Positions 36,125-43,230 of a stretch of 64,000 bases of DNA are shown here, one piece after another. Both the position numbers and the translations under genes were made by a program. Numbering within the stretch: the stretch's first letter is position 1; every line of letters begins with the position of its first letter. Origin of the DNA: Streptomyces sp. Tue6028 (GTDB lineage Bacteria; Actinomycetota; Actinomycetes; Streptomycetales; Streptomycetaceae). A model generated the notes under the pieces. That model saw nothing but the letters and a program-made list of their open reading frames with translations. It ran no database searches and was not told the DNA's origin. The stretch spans positions 186,001 to 250,000 of the forward strand of contig NZ_MLCE01000006.1 of assembly GCF_002300165.1 (NCBI RefSeq), written 5' to 3'.

Positions 36125-36315
36125 ACGGCCAAACCCTACCGGAGGGAAACCGGTCACCGGAATGGCCCTATCCGACGAACGCACTCTCGGCCGGATGAGT
36201 TACGTAAAGGCACGCAAAACACTCAGAGGGGTTTACAACGGCACCGTAGGTGGCATGTCGATTTCGCCGACGTGCGAATCCCCGAGCGCACACTGAGCGA
36301 AAGGCCCTGGCGCTT

Positions 36316-36729
36316 ATGAACACCACGGTCAGCTGCGAGCTGCACCTGCGCCTCGTTGTGTCGAGCGAGTCCTCACTGCCTGTACCCGCAGGACTGCGGT
36401 ATGACACGGCCGATCCCTACGCCGTGCACGCAACCTTCCACACCGGAGCCGAGGAAACCGTCGAGTGGGTGTTCGCCCGCGACCTCCTCGCCGAGGGCCT
36501 GCACCGGCCCACCGGTACCGGAGACGTCCGAGTCTGGCCGTCCCGGAGCCATGGTCAGGGCGTCGTATGCATCGCCCTGAGCTCCCCGGAGGGCGAGGCC
36601 CTGCTCGAAGCCCCGGCGCGGGCCCTGGAGTCGTTCCTGAAGCGGACGGACGCCGCCGTGCCCCCGGGCACGGAGCACCGGCACTTCGATCTCGACACCG
36701 AGCTCTCCCACATCCTGGCGGAGAGCTGA
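36316..36729 (+). CDS. ssgB: sporulation septum regulator SsgB (SALP family)
   Basis: SsgA-like protein of 137 residues, the length of S. coelicolor SsgB. It starts MNTTVSCELHLRLVVSSESSLPVP and contains RYDTADPYAVHATFHTG and EWVFARDLLAEGL, the conserved SALP core. SsgB localises to future septum sites with SsgA and recruits FtsZ during sporulation-specific cell division. In S. coelicolor ssgB is reported to be under the stress sigma factor SigH. A GTTT lies about 85 bases upstream of the start, but I could not confirm a matching -10. ATG at 36316 has GAAAGG 11 bases upstream. It is a single-gene unit followed by a hairpin terminator. Confidence 0.95.
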   Translation: MNTTVSCELHLRLVVSSESSLPVPAGLRYDTADPYAVHATFHTGAEETVEWVFARDLLAEGLHRPTGTGDVRVWPSRSHGQGVVCIALSSPEGEALLEAPARALESFLKRTDAAVPPGTEHRHFDLDTELSHILAES

Positions 36730-36803
36730 GGAGGCCCCACAGAGCCGCCCGGCGCCGTCCACTCGGGGAGACGGCTCGGGCCTAGACAACCGCATAGGGC
36801 ACA

Positions 36804-36847
36804 CACCGGCGCCGTCGCCGTGGGACCACCACGGAGGCGGCGCCGGT
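36804..36847 (+). terminator. terminator after ssgB
   Basis: A long inverted repeat (36804-36822 with 36829-36847) with one small internal mismatch pairs CACCGGCGCCG with CGGCGCCGGTG and CCGTGG with CCACGG. It lies 75 bases past the ssgB stop. The remainder of the 36730-37067 gap shows no gene. Confidence 0.75.
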
Positions 36848-37067
36848 GCGCGTCCGCAGCCCTGCACGCCCCGCCCTCACCACCCATCACTGTGCCGCAC
36901 CTCAACGTGACACAGCGTGATCCACACCCCAGGCCGCACGGCTCCCCCGCTTCCGGCCGATTCCCCCGCCCCCCACGCCCCGCACCGACTCTCCCGCGCC
37001 GGAACGCACTACCATCGGCCTGCATCGGGCGGGCGCCGGCCCGACCCCCCAGGCCAGGGAGCGAAAC

Positions 37068-37625
37068 GTGCTGATCACCCACGACACCCGGTGCGCGCTC
37101 GACGCCGTGGTGGATCTGGTGAACTCCGCGCCGGACGAGGAGACGACGGACACGCTCGCGGATGTCGCGTCCCTTACCGATTTCGTACGAAAGCACGAAA
37201 TCAGTGATGTCGGAGTGCTGTCGGAGCACGACCTGGCGGCCGTGCACAAGATCCGCGGCCGGTTCGCGGGGATCTTCGCCGCCGACGATCCGCGGACCGC
37301 CGCCGCGCTGATCAACGAACTGGTCGCCGCGGCCGGCACCACGCCCCGGCTGACCGATCACGACGGCTACGACTGGCATGTGCACTACTTCGCCCCGGGC
37401 GCCTCGGTCGCCGACCACCTCGCGGCGGACTGCGGCATGGCGCTGGCCTTCTTCGTGGTCGCCGGGGAGCAGGAGCGGCTGCGCCGCTGCGAGGCCCCGG
37501 ACTGCCGGCGCGCCTTCGTGGATCTCTCCCGCAACCGTTCACGCCGCTACTGCGACAGCCGCACCTGCGGGAACCGTCTGCATGTCGCCGCCTACAGGGC
37601 GCGTCGCAAGGAAGCGGCGAGCTGA
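37068..37625 (+). CDS. CGNR zinc-finger domain protein (ABATE domain)
   Basis: Probable DNA-binding regulator of 185 residues. The N-terminal ABATE-like helical domain (about 5-130) includes CALDAVVDLVNSAPD and ADHLAADCGMALAFFVV. The C-terminal finger has two Cys pairs, RRCEAPDCRRAFVD and YCDSRTCGNRLHVAAYRAR, with the CGNR signature near residue 168. The target and signal are unknown. GTG at 37068 follows GGGAGCG. It is a single-gene unit after ssgB; a weak hairpin (37723-37731 with 37750-37758) lies between it and the convergent small gene. Confidence 0.9.
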   Translation: MLITHDTRCALDAVVDLVNSAPDEETTDTLADVASLTDFVRKHEISDVGVLSEHDLAAVHKIRGRFAGIFAADDPRTAAALINELVAAAGTTPRLTDHDGYDWHVHYFAPGASVADHLAADCGMALAFFVVAGEQERLRRCEAPDCRRAFVDLSRNRSRRYCDSRTCGNRLHVAAYRARRKEAAS

Positions 37626-37765
37626 CCGGACGCTCACGCGCCACAGGTTCGTACGCAAGGACGCGACGGCTCGTTTCGGACATGGGTGCGCCCTGACGGC
37701 CGGGCTGCGGCGGGGGTGGACTGACGGAGCCCTCGGCGGGTGGCGCCAGGGGCTCCGTGTACGGC

Positions 37766-37918
37766 TCAGAGCAGCAGCAGGTCGTGCAGCGAAGCCATGA
37801 GCAGCAAACAGCCGATCACCGCAAGGAAGATCATCAGCGGCGGCTGGGAGAGCGCGAAGAGACAACCACGCCGCTCCTCGGGAGGAGCGGCGGTGTCGCT
37901 CTGTGTTGTGTCCAGCAT
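37766..37918 (-). CDS. small membrane protein (50 residues)
   Basis: A 50-residue ORF beginning MLDTTQSDTAAPPEERRG and ending LHDLLLL. The second half is a single hydrophobic helix (PPLMIFLAVIGCLLLMASLH). Codon use has the expected third-position G/C bias, and there are no other good frames here. The ribosome site is weak (GCGAG). It lies convergent with the CGNR gene and is probably an independent small gene. I do not know its function; small single-pass proteins of this kind often modulate larger membrane proteins. Confidence 0.7.
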   Translation of the reverse strand: MLDTTQSDTAAPPEERRGCLFALSQPPLMIFLAVIGCLLLMASLHDLLLL

Positions 37919-38063
37919 CTCGCGGCGATGATGACCCAGGCGACACCCCTCGCGCGATCAACACGCCCGGAATGTACGGGAGTTCGCTGGATCATGTTAC
38001 GAGCGGATCCGAACGTGATCGGTTCCGCGCCGGACGCGTGCCGCCTTGTGTCGTTTCAGCCGG

Positions 38064-38507
38064 TCATATGCCGTGCTTCTTGAGAATGGCCTCGATGTCG
38101 CTGAAGTCGTCCGACGAGGAGCCGGCGGCGGGCTTCGCCGCGGGACGGGCGGCCGGGCGGGTGCTCGGCGCCAGCGACGGCGCGGACGCCGCGGGGGCCA
38201 CCGCGTCGCGCTGGGCGGCCTTCGCCGCCTTGCGCTCCTTACGGGTCCCGCCGCCGCGCCGCTCCACGGCCCGCGTGGTCATGAAGAGCACCCAGGAGAC
38301 ACCGAGCACGGCGAAGCCGGCCCACGCGGTCGGGCTGAACGCGGTGTCGGCCAGCCAGCCGACGACGCCCGTCATCACGAGCCCGAGAGGCACCAGCGAG
38401 TACGCGGCGATACGGGCGGCGGACAGGAAGCGCTTGCGATAGGCCGTGACCGCGGCGATGCCCAGGCCGGCCGCGGCGACGGCGGAACAGACGGTCTCGG
38501 CAATCAT
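38064..38507 (-). CDS. small conserved membrane protein
   Basis: It has 147 residues with three hydrophobic segments: TVCSAVAAAGLGIAAVTAY, IAAYSLVPLGLVMTGVVGWL and TAWAGFAVLGVSWVLFMTT. A basic, Ala-rich linker follows (RKERKAAKAAQRDAVAPA), then a conserved acidic C-terminal end SSSDDFSDIEAILKKHGI, which looks like a short interaction helix. ATG at 38507 follows TGGAGG. I do not recognise a named family; function unknown. It is divergent from the DsbA-like gene. Confidence 0.82.
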   Translation of the reverse strand: MIAETVCSAVAAAGLGIAAVTAYRKRFLSAARIAAYSLVPLGLVMTGVVGWLADTAFSPTAWAGFAVLGVSWVLFMTTRAVERRGGGTRKERKAAKAAQRDAVAPAASAPSLAPSTRPAARPAAKPAAGSSSDDFSDIEAILKKHGI

Positions 38508-38711
38508 CCGGGCCTCCAGGCGGGCATGCGTGTCGGGCAGGGCGGTTCGTCCCTTCCATCGTGCACCGCCCGGTGCCCGATATGCCATGGTCCAGGTACA
38601 CCTCAGGGACATCTCCGGGTCGCAGTCCTCCCCAGGTCCCGGTCGGGGAGCCGTACGGGTGCGCGGGGTCCCGGTTGGGGCGACCCCGGCGGGGCTGGGA
38701 GACTGGCCGTC

Positions 38712-39230
38712 ATGAACGACTCCTCCTCCGCGCGCCCCGTCGTCCTGGACGTCTGGTGCGAACTCCAGTGCCCCGACTGCCGCGGTGCCCTCGCCGACCT
38801 GCGCGCGCTGCGCGACCGCTACGGCGACCGCTTGGAGCTGCGGCTGCGGCACTTCCCCCTGGAGAAGCACAAGCACGCCTTCGCCGCCGCCCAGGCCGTC
38901 GAGGAGGCCGCGGAGCAGGGCCGCTCCTGGGCGTACGTCGAGGCGGTGCTCGGCCGCGTCGAGGAGCTGGACCGCAAGGGAGAGCCCTTCCTGATCGAGG
39001 TCGCCCGGGAACTCGGCCTGGACGCCGAGGAGTTCGACACGGCGCTGATCGACGGCCGGCACATCCTGATCGTCGACGCCGACCAGGCCGAGGGCAAGGC
39101 GATCGGGGTCACGGGCACTCCCACGTACGTCATCGGCGGTGAGCGTCTCGACGGCGGCAAGAGCCAGGAGGGCCTGCGCGAGCGCATCGAGGAGATCGCC
39201 GACCGTCTGCTGGCCGAGCAGCAGGCCTGA
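38712..39230 (+). CDS. DsbA family thioredoxin-fold protein
   Basis: It has 172 residues without a signal peptide, so it is probably cytoplasmic. The thioredoxin-like active site is CPDC (WCELQCPDCRGAL, about 16-28) in place of the CPHC of classical DsbA. The cis-Pro loop is TGTPTYVIGG near 135. The inserted helical domain (AFAAAQAVEEAAEQGRSW, about 55-120) is typical. It could act as a disulfide oxidoreductase or resemble FrnE-type proteins; the substrate is unknown. ATG at 38712; a weak GGGAG site is upstream. It is a single gene between membrane-protein and acetyltransferase genes. Confidence 0.87.
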   Translation: MNDSSSARPVVLDVWCELQCPDCRGALADLRALRDRYGDRLELRLRHFPLEKHKHAFAAAQAVEEAAEQGRSWAYVEAVLGRVEELDRKGEPFLIEVARELGLDAEEFDTALIDGRHILIVDADQAEGKAIGVTGTPTYVIGGERLDGGKSQEGLRERIEEIADRLLAEQQA

Positions 39231-39336
39231 CGCCGAAGGCCGGCGAGGGCCCTGCCGGAGACCCGGACCGGGCGGGACACCAGGCCGGGTGGATCCAAGC
39301 CTTTGGACGTGACGCGTCCACAGCAGGCCCTTGTAC

Positions 39337-40158
39337 CTACAGCAGGCTCTTGTAGAGGTAGTGCGTCGTCGTCCCGTAGCCGAGCGACGCGTAGAGCCGC
39401 TCGGCCGGGGCGTTCCCGGCGAACACGTCGAGGGCGATCCGGCGGTCCCCCGCCGCCACCGCCTGGGCCTCGGCGAGGAGCATGAGCGTACGGCCGTGAC
39501 CCCGGCCCCGACGGGCCTCGTCGACCTCGACGTCGTAGACGAAGGCGTTCCCGGCACGCCGGCCCAGCCAGAGGTTTCCGACCGGCACGCCGTCGTGTTC
39601 CAGGACGCTGAGCCGCACGCCGTCGGTGGCGGTCCCCTGCGGCAGCAGCAGGTCGTGGTCCCGGTGCGCCTTGGCGTACGCCTCGCCCTCCGGCATGCCC
39701 CGCCGGATCCAGTCCTGCGCGTAGGCCTCCCGGCGTTCCCGGTCGCGGACCTCGTACTCGGCGGCCGTCATGGGGCGGCCGACGCTCCCCGCGGGCAGCT
39801 CGGGCGGGGTGTCGCCGAGCGCCTTCTCCATGGTGCGGTTGCGCGTGACGTACCCGAGTGCCCCGGCGAGCCGGAGCGCGGCCACGGCGTCGCCGGGAAC
39901 GGCCACCTCGATCTGCTCGCAGCCCCAGCCGCGCAGCACTTCCTCGGCGGCCAGCGCGGCCACGGTCCCGCGGCCGCGGCCGCGGTCCGGCTCCTCGATG
40001 CGGAGGTCCCGGATCATGGCGACGGACGGCACGACGGGGTCGGTCTCGAGGTGGATCGCCCCGACGGGACGACTGTTCACGCACACGTTGTAGTGACGTG
40101 AACGCGTCCCGTCGGCGGAGCGCTGAAGCGGCTCGGTCGGCCGCAGGGTGGTCGTCAT
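39337..40158 (-). CDS. tandem GNAT N-acetyltransferase
   Basis: It has 273 residues with two GNAT repeats. The first (about 20-115) has RDLRIEEPDRGRGRGTVAALAAEEV and ends LAGALGYVTRNRTMEKAL. The second (about 190-273) has YDVEVDEARRGRGHGRTLMLLAEA and ends ERLYASLGYGTTTHYLYKSL. Both keep the (Q/R)-X2-G-X-G acetyl-CoA loop, so both could bind cofactor. Substrate unknown. ATG at 40158 (MTTTLRP) is chosen; a GTG immediately before it is also in frame. It is downstream of pabC on the same strand. Confidence 0.88.
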   Translation of the reverse strand: MTTTLRPTEPLQRSADGTRSRHYNVCVNSRPVGAIHLETDPVVPSVAMIRDLRIEEPDRGRGRGTVAALAAEEVLRGWGCEQIEVAVPGDAVAALRLAGALGYVTRNRTMEKALGDTPPELPAGSVGRPMTAAEYEVRDRERREAYAQDWIRRGMPEGEAYAKAHRDHDLLLPQGTATDGVRLSVLEHDGVPVGNLWLGRRAGNAFVYDVEVDEARRGRGHGRTLMLLAEAQAVAAGDRRIALDVFAGNAPAERLYASLGYGTTTHYLYKSLL

Positions 40159-40206
40159 CACGGGTGTTCTACCCGTTGCCGCGACCGGGAGCAGCCGATT
40201 TTCCTC

Positions 40207-41031
40207 TCAGGCGGGGTCGAGGTCGTGCCCGGCCCGCTCGTCGAAGATCCGCATGGCCTTCGCGGTCACCGGCCCGGGCGCGCCCGGGAGTTCACGGCCG
40301 TCGACCCGGTGCACGCCCTGCACGTCGCGCAGGGTGGAAGTCAGGAAGACCTCGTCGGCGCGCTCCAGGACGTCCAGCGGCAGATCGGTCTCCTTGGCGC
40401 CGGTCCATTCGACGGTGAGCGCGCGGGTGATGCCGGCGAGGCAGCCGGAGGCGATCGGCGGGGTGTGGATCTCGCCGTCGAGGACGACGAAGACGTTCGA
40501 GCCGGTGCCCTCGCACAGCTGCCCCACCGTGTTGCCGAACAGCGCCTCGGTGGCGCCGTGTTCGCGGGCGCGGGCCAGCGCGACGACGTTCTCGGCGTAC
40601 GAGGTCGTCTTCAGGCCGGTGAGCGCGCCGCGCTCGTTGCGGGTCCAGGGGACCGTGACGACGGCGGTGGTGTCGGGGCGCCGGGTGGACTCCCCCACGG
40701 CGACGACGAGGGTCGGGCCGTGCTCGCCGCGGTCCGAGCCGAGGGGGCCGTGCCCGCCGGTGTAGGTGATGCGCAGCCGGCCGAGCGGCATCGGGTTCGC
40801 GTCCAGGACGGCTTCGCAGGCGCGGCGCACCTCGTCGCGGTCGGGCTCGGGCAGGCCGAGGCCGTGTGCCGAACGGGCGAGCCGGTCGAGGTGGCGCGTG
40901 AGCGCGAACGGCCGCCCGTGGACCGCCTTCACGGTCTCGAAGATGCCGTCGCCCACGGTCAGTCCGTGGTCGAAGACGGAGACGCGGGCGGACTCGGTGT
41001 CCTGCAGCCCGCCGTCGAGCCAGATCTTCAC
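40207..41031 (-). CDS. pabC: 4-amino-4-deoxychorismate lyase (class IV aminotransferase)
   Basis: PLP enzyme converting 4-amino-4-deoxychorismate to p-aminobenzoate and pyruvate for folate synthesis. It has 274 residues. The probable PLP lysine is in GLKTTSYAENV near residue 140, and the phosphate-binding region is CEGTGSNVFVV near 170. The N-terminal MKIWLDGGL and the DHGLTVGDGIFETV motif are family features. The start is GTG at 41031, overlapping the pabB stop (GTGA). Adjacency to pabB makes PabC more likely than a branched-chain or D-amino-acid aminotransferase. Confidence 0.9.
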   Translation of the reverse strand: MKIWLDGGLQDTESARVSVFDHGLTVGDGIFETVKAVHGRPFALTRHLDRLARSAHGLGLPEPDRDEVRRACEAVLDANPMPLGRLRITYTGGHGPLGSDRGEHGPTLVVAVGESTRRPDTTAVVTVPWTRNERGALTGLKTTSYAENVVALARAREHGATEALFGNTVGQLCEGTGSNVFVVLDGEIHTPPIASGCLAGITRALTVEWTGAKETDLPLDVLERADEVFLTSTLRDVQGVHRVDGRELPGAPGPVTAKAMRIFDERAGHDLDPA

Positions 41032-42071
41032 GAAAGGGTCCCTCCACTTGCCTCGTACTCACCCGACGCTACCGCGAGCAGGCGGGCGGCCTTCAGTTCG
41101 GTCTCCCGCCACTCCCCGTCGGGATCGGAGCCCCAGGTGATGCCCGCGCCGGTACCGAACCGCAGGACGCCTTCCTCCCGGGCGATCCAGAAGGTGCGGA
41201 TGCCCACGGCGAGCTCGCCGGTGCCGCGGTCGGCGTCGACCCAGCCGATACCGCCGCAGTAGGGGCCCCGGGGCGCGGTCTCCAGGAAGTCGATGATCCG
41301 CAGGGCGCTCGACTTGGGGGCGCCGGTGACCGAGCCGGGCGGGAACGCGGCGTCGAGGAGCTCCGGCCAGCCCGCGTCGTCGCGCAACTCGCCGTGCACG
41401 GTGGAGACGAGGTGGACCAGCCCCGGGTGCTTCTTCACGACGCAGAGGTCGGGGACGCTCACGGTGCCGGTGGCGCAGACCCGGCCGATGTCGTTGCGGA
41501 CGAGGTCCACGATCATCACGTTCTCGGCGTAGTCCTTCTCCAGGAGGTCCGCCTCGGTGCGGCCGGTCCCTTTGATCGGGCCCGACTCGACGCTCCGGCC
41601 GCGGCGGCGCAGGAAGAGCTCGGGGGACGCGGTGGCGATCTCCACGCCGTGCGCGGGCAGCCGAATCGTTCCGGCGTACGGGGCCGGGTTGCCGCGCGCC
41701 AGCAGTGCGGTGAGCGCGTCGACGTCGGCGTCGGGCGCGACGGGCGCGGTGAGCACCCGGCAGAGGTTCGCCTGATAGACCTCGCCGGCCGCTATGTGCT
41801 CGCGGATGCGGCGCACACCCGCGGTGTACGCGGCGCGGTCGAGGGACGACGTCCAGTCACCGGCGGCGGGTCCCCGCCAGCGGCCCGGCACCGGGGCGGG
41901 TACGGCCTCCTCCCTTACGTCCCGGAAGCGGGCGCAGGTCAGACGGCCTTCGAAGTCGGCCGAGACGGCCCAGAAACCGGTGGAGTCCAGGGCGGCGGGG
42001 TCGCTGGTGACGTCGATGAGACCGGTCGCGACGAGGCCGCCGAAGCGGGCGAGAGGAGGGAGGTCGAGCAC
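41028..42071 (-). CDS. pabB: chorismate-binding protein, aminodeoxychorismate synthase component I
   Basis: Converts chorismate and ammonia to 4-amino-4-deoxychorismate. It has 347 residues and only the chorismate-binding core. Motifs: GEVYQANLCRVL (about 130), SPELFLRRRGRSVESGPIKGTGRT, ENVMIVDLVRNDIGRV (about 215) and the PPGSVTGAPK loop near 270. The glutamine amidotransferase partner (PabA/TrpG type) is not in the window and must be elsewhere. GTG at 42071 is chosen because conservation starts there; an upstream ATG at 42149 would run into the tRNA promoter region. It is translationally coupled to pabC. Confidence 0.9.
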   Translation of the reverse strand: MLDLPPLARFGGLVATGLIDVTSDPAALDSTGFWAVSADFEGRLTCARFRDVREEAVPAPVPGRWRGPAAGDWTSSLDRAAYTAGVRRIREHIAAGEVYQANLCRVLTAPVAPDADVDALTALLARGNPAPYAGTIRLPAHGVEIATASPELFLRRRGRSVESGPIKGTGRTEADLLEKDYAENVMIVDLVRNDIGRVCATGTVSVPDLCVVKKHPGLVHLVSTVHGELRDDAGWPELLDAAFPPGSVTGAPKSSALRIIDFLETAPRGPYCGGIGWVDADRGTGELAVGIRTFWIAREEGVLRFGTGAGITWGSDPDGEWRETELKAARLLAVASGEYEASGGTLS

Positions 42072-42143
42072 GCTGACGAGTCTAGGGCGGGTGACCTGCG
42101 GGTGCCCTGACCATGTCCTCGGGCGGTCGGACCGCAGCACGCT

Positions 42144-42163
42144 GCACAAACGCGTTTTTGTGC
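42144..42163. promoter_or_regulatory. palindrome overlapping the tRNA-cluster promoter
   Basis: GCACAAA (42144-42150) and TTTGTGC (42157-42163) form an inverted repeat with a 6-base centre. The right arm covers the probable -35 of the tRNA promoter, and the whole lies 70 bases upstream of pabB on the other strand. It could be an operator; no factor is known. Confidence 0.4.
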
Positions 42164-42185
42164 TGGCCCGGGAATCCGCTAGAGT
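42158..42185 (+). promoter_or_regulatory. vegetative promoter of the tRNA cluster
   Basis: TTGTGC (42158-42163), a 16-base spacer and TAGAGT (42180-42185) fit the principal sigma factor. Transcription would begin about 35 bases before tRNA-Gly. Confidence 0.6.
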
Positions 42186-42227
42186 TCAACACGTCGCCGG
42201 GACGCGCAAGCGAAACGGAAACGACAA

Positions 42228-42300
42228 GCGGACGTAGCTCAGTTGGTAGAGCGCAACCTTGCCAAGGTTGAGGTCGCCAGTTCGAACCTGGTCGTCCGCT
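42228..42300 (+). tRNA. tRNA-Gly (anticodon GCC)
   Basis: 73-nt cloverleaf. Acceptor GCGGACG/CGTCCGC, discriminator T, anticodon stem CAACC/GGTTG with loop TTGCCAA, T arm GCCAG-TTCGAAC-CTGGT. CCA is not encoded. It is the first gene of a five-tRNA cluster. Confidence 0.98.
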
Positions 42301-42338
42301 CGCAGGAAGTGGGGGATCTTCCCGAACCCCGCACTCCT

Positions 42339-42409
42339 GGTGGAGTGGCCGAGAGGCGAGGCAACGGCCTGCAAAGCCGTCTACACGGGTTCAAATCCCG
42401 TCTCCACCT
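42339..42409 (+). tRNA. tRNA-Cys (anticodon GCA)
   Basis: 71-nt cloverleaf. Acceptor GGTGGAG/CTCCACC, discriminator T, anticodon stem ACGGC/GCCGT with loop CTGCAAA, T loop TTCAAAT. CCA is encoded at 42410-42412, only one base before the next tRNA begins. Confidence 0.98.
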
Positions 42410-42413
42410 CCAA

Positions 42414-42485
42414 GGACGATTAGCTCAGCGGGAGAGCGCTTCCCTGACACGGAAGAGGTCACTGGTTCAATCCCAGTATCGTCCA
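42414..42485 (+). tRNA. tRNA-Val (anticodon GAC), copy 1
   Basis: 72-nt cloverleaf. Acceptor GGACGAT/ATCGTCC, discriminator A, anticodon stem CTTCC/GGAAG with loop CTGACAC, T loop TTCAATC. CCA is not encoded. It differs from the next two copies only in the acceptor stem. Confidence 0.98.
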
Positions 42486-42505
42486 CTGGTCCGCAAGGAT
42501 CCCCC

Positions 42506-42577
42506 GCGCGATTAGCTCAGCGGGAGAGCGCTTCCCTGACACGGAAGAGGTCACTGGTTCAATCCCAGTATCGCGCA
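42506..42577 (+). tRNA. tRNA-Val (anticodon GAC), copy 2
   Basis: 72-nt cloverleaf with the same body as copy 1 but acceptor GCGCGAT/ATCGCGC: two base pairs changed in a compensating way. Discriminator A; CCA not encoded. Confidence 0.98.
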
Positions 42578-42617
42578 CGCAGTACCAGCAGCAAGCGTGG
42601 CTCCGGCCGCGTGACCT

Positions 42618-42689
42618 GCGCGATTAGCTCAGCGGGAGAGCGCTTCCCTGACACGGAAGAGGTCACTGGTTCAATCCCAGTATCGCGCA
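42618..42689 (+). tRNA. tRNA-Val (anticodon GAC), copy 3
   Basis: 72-nt cloverleaf identical to copy 2, with acceptor GCGCGAT/ATCGCGC. Here CCA is encoded at 42690-42692. It is the last gene of the cluster. Confidence 0.98.
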
Positions 42690-42694
42690 CCAGC

Positions 42695-42731
42695 CGAAGC
42701 CCCCGGCCGTCTCGTACGGTCGGGGGCTTCG
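42695..42731 (+). terminator. terminator of the tRNA cluster
   Basis: A 16-bp stem with one G-T wobble (42695-42710 with 42716-42731) and 5-base loop lies 5 bases past the last tRNA and its encoded CCA. Confidence 0.85.
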
Positions 42732-42791
42732 TCGTGCACGCACGGGGAGGGGCCCCTCGGCTCAGGGAGAGGGGCCCCTCCGCCGGCAGGT

Positions 42792-42857
42792 CTCCCGCGA
42801 CCCCGCGCGTCCCGGACGGGACAGGCTCTCTCGTCCGGGACGCGCGGGGCTCGGGAG
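42792..42857 (-). terminator. large terminator hairpin downstream of the zf-TFIIB gene
   Basis: A very long inverted repeat: an 18-bp perfect core (42801-42818 with 42832-42849) extended after a small bulge by CTCCCG/CGGGAG. It lies 12 bases past the stop of the minus-strand gene and may work in both directions. Confidence 0.75.
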
Positions 42858-42868
42858 ACGGCAGGGGT

Positions 42869-43156
42869 TCAGGACGAGAAGAGCATGTGCCCGAAGCTCT
42901 TGTGGCGGTGGTGGCCGCCGTAGTGACCGCCGTGGCCGCCGTGCTGCGGGGCGCCCCAGGCGGGCGCGGGCGCGGACGGGTAGGCCTGCGGCGCGGCCGG
43001 GGGCGGCGCGGGCTGCGACCACTGCGCCTCGACGCGGGTCAGCGCCTCCAGCTCGCCGTAATCGAGAAATATCCCGCGGCAGCCGCTGCACTGCTCGATC
43101 TGGACGCCGTTGCGGTTGTACGTGTGCATCGGCGCGTGGCACTTCGGACACTGCAT
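42869..43156 (-). CDS. zf-TFIIB domain protein
   Basis: It has 95 residues. The N-terminal zinc ribbon has two Cys pairs, MQCPKCHAPM and EQCSGCRGIFLDYGEL, matching the TFIIB-type zinc-finger family (zf-TFIIB). A Pro/Ala-rich linker follows, then a Gly/His-rich tail (HGGHGGHYGGHHRHKSFGH), which might bind metal too. The function of the family is unknown. ATG at 43156. It is a single-gene unit upstream of the long hairpin. Confidence 0.87.
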   Translation of the reverse strand: MQCPKCHAPMHTYNRNGVQIEQCSGCRGIFLDYGELEALTRVEAQWSQPAPPPAAPQAYPSAPAPAWGAPQHGGHGGHYGGHHRHKSFGHMLFSS

Positions 43157-43230
43157 GCTCGGCTCAACTCCTCGCCGCTCGGTACTGCTTTCGCCAGGAC
43201 AGACACCACCCGGCCTCGGTCGGTTGCACC

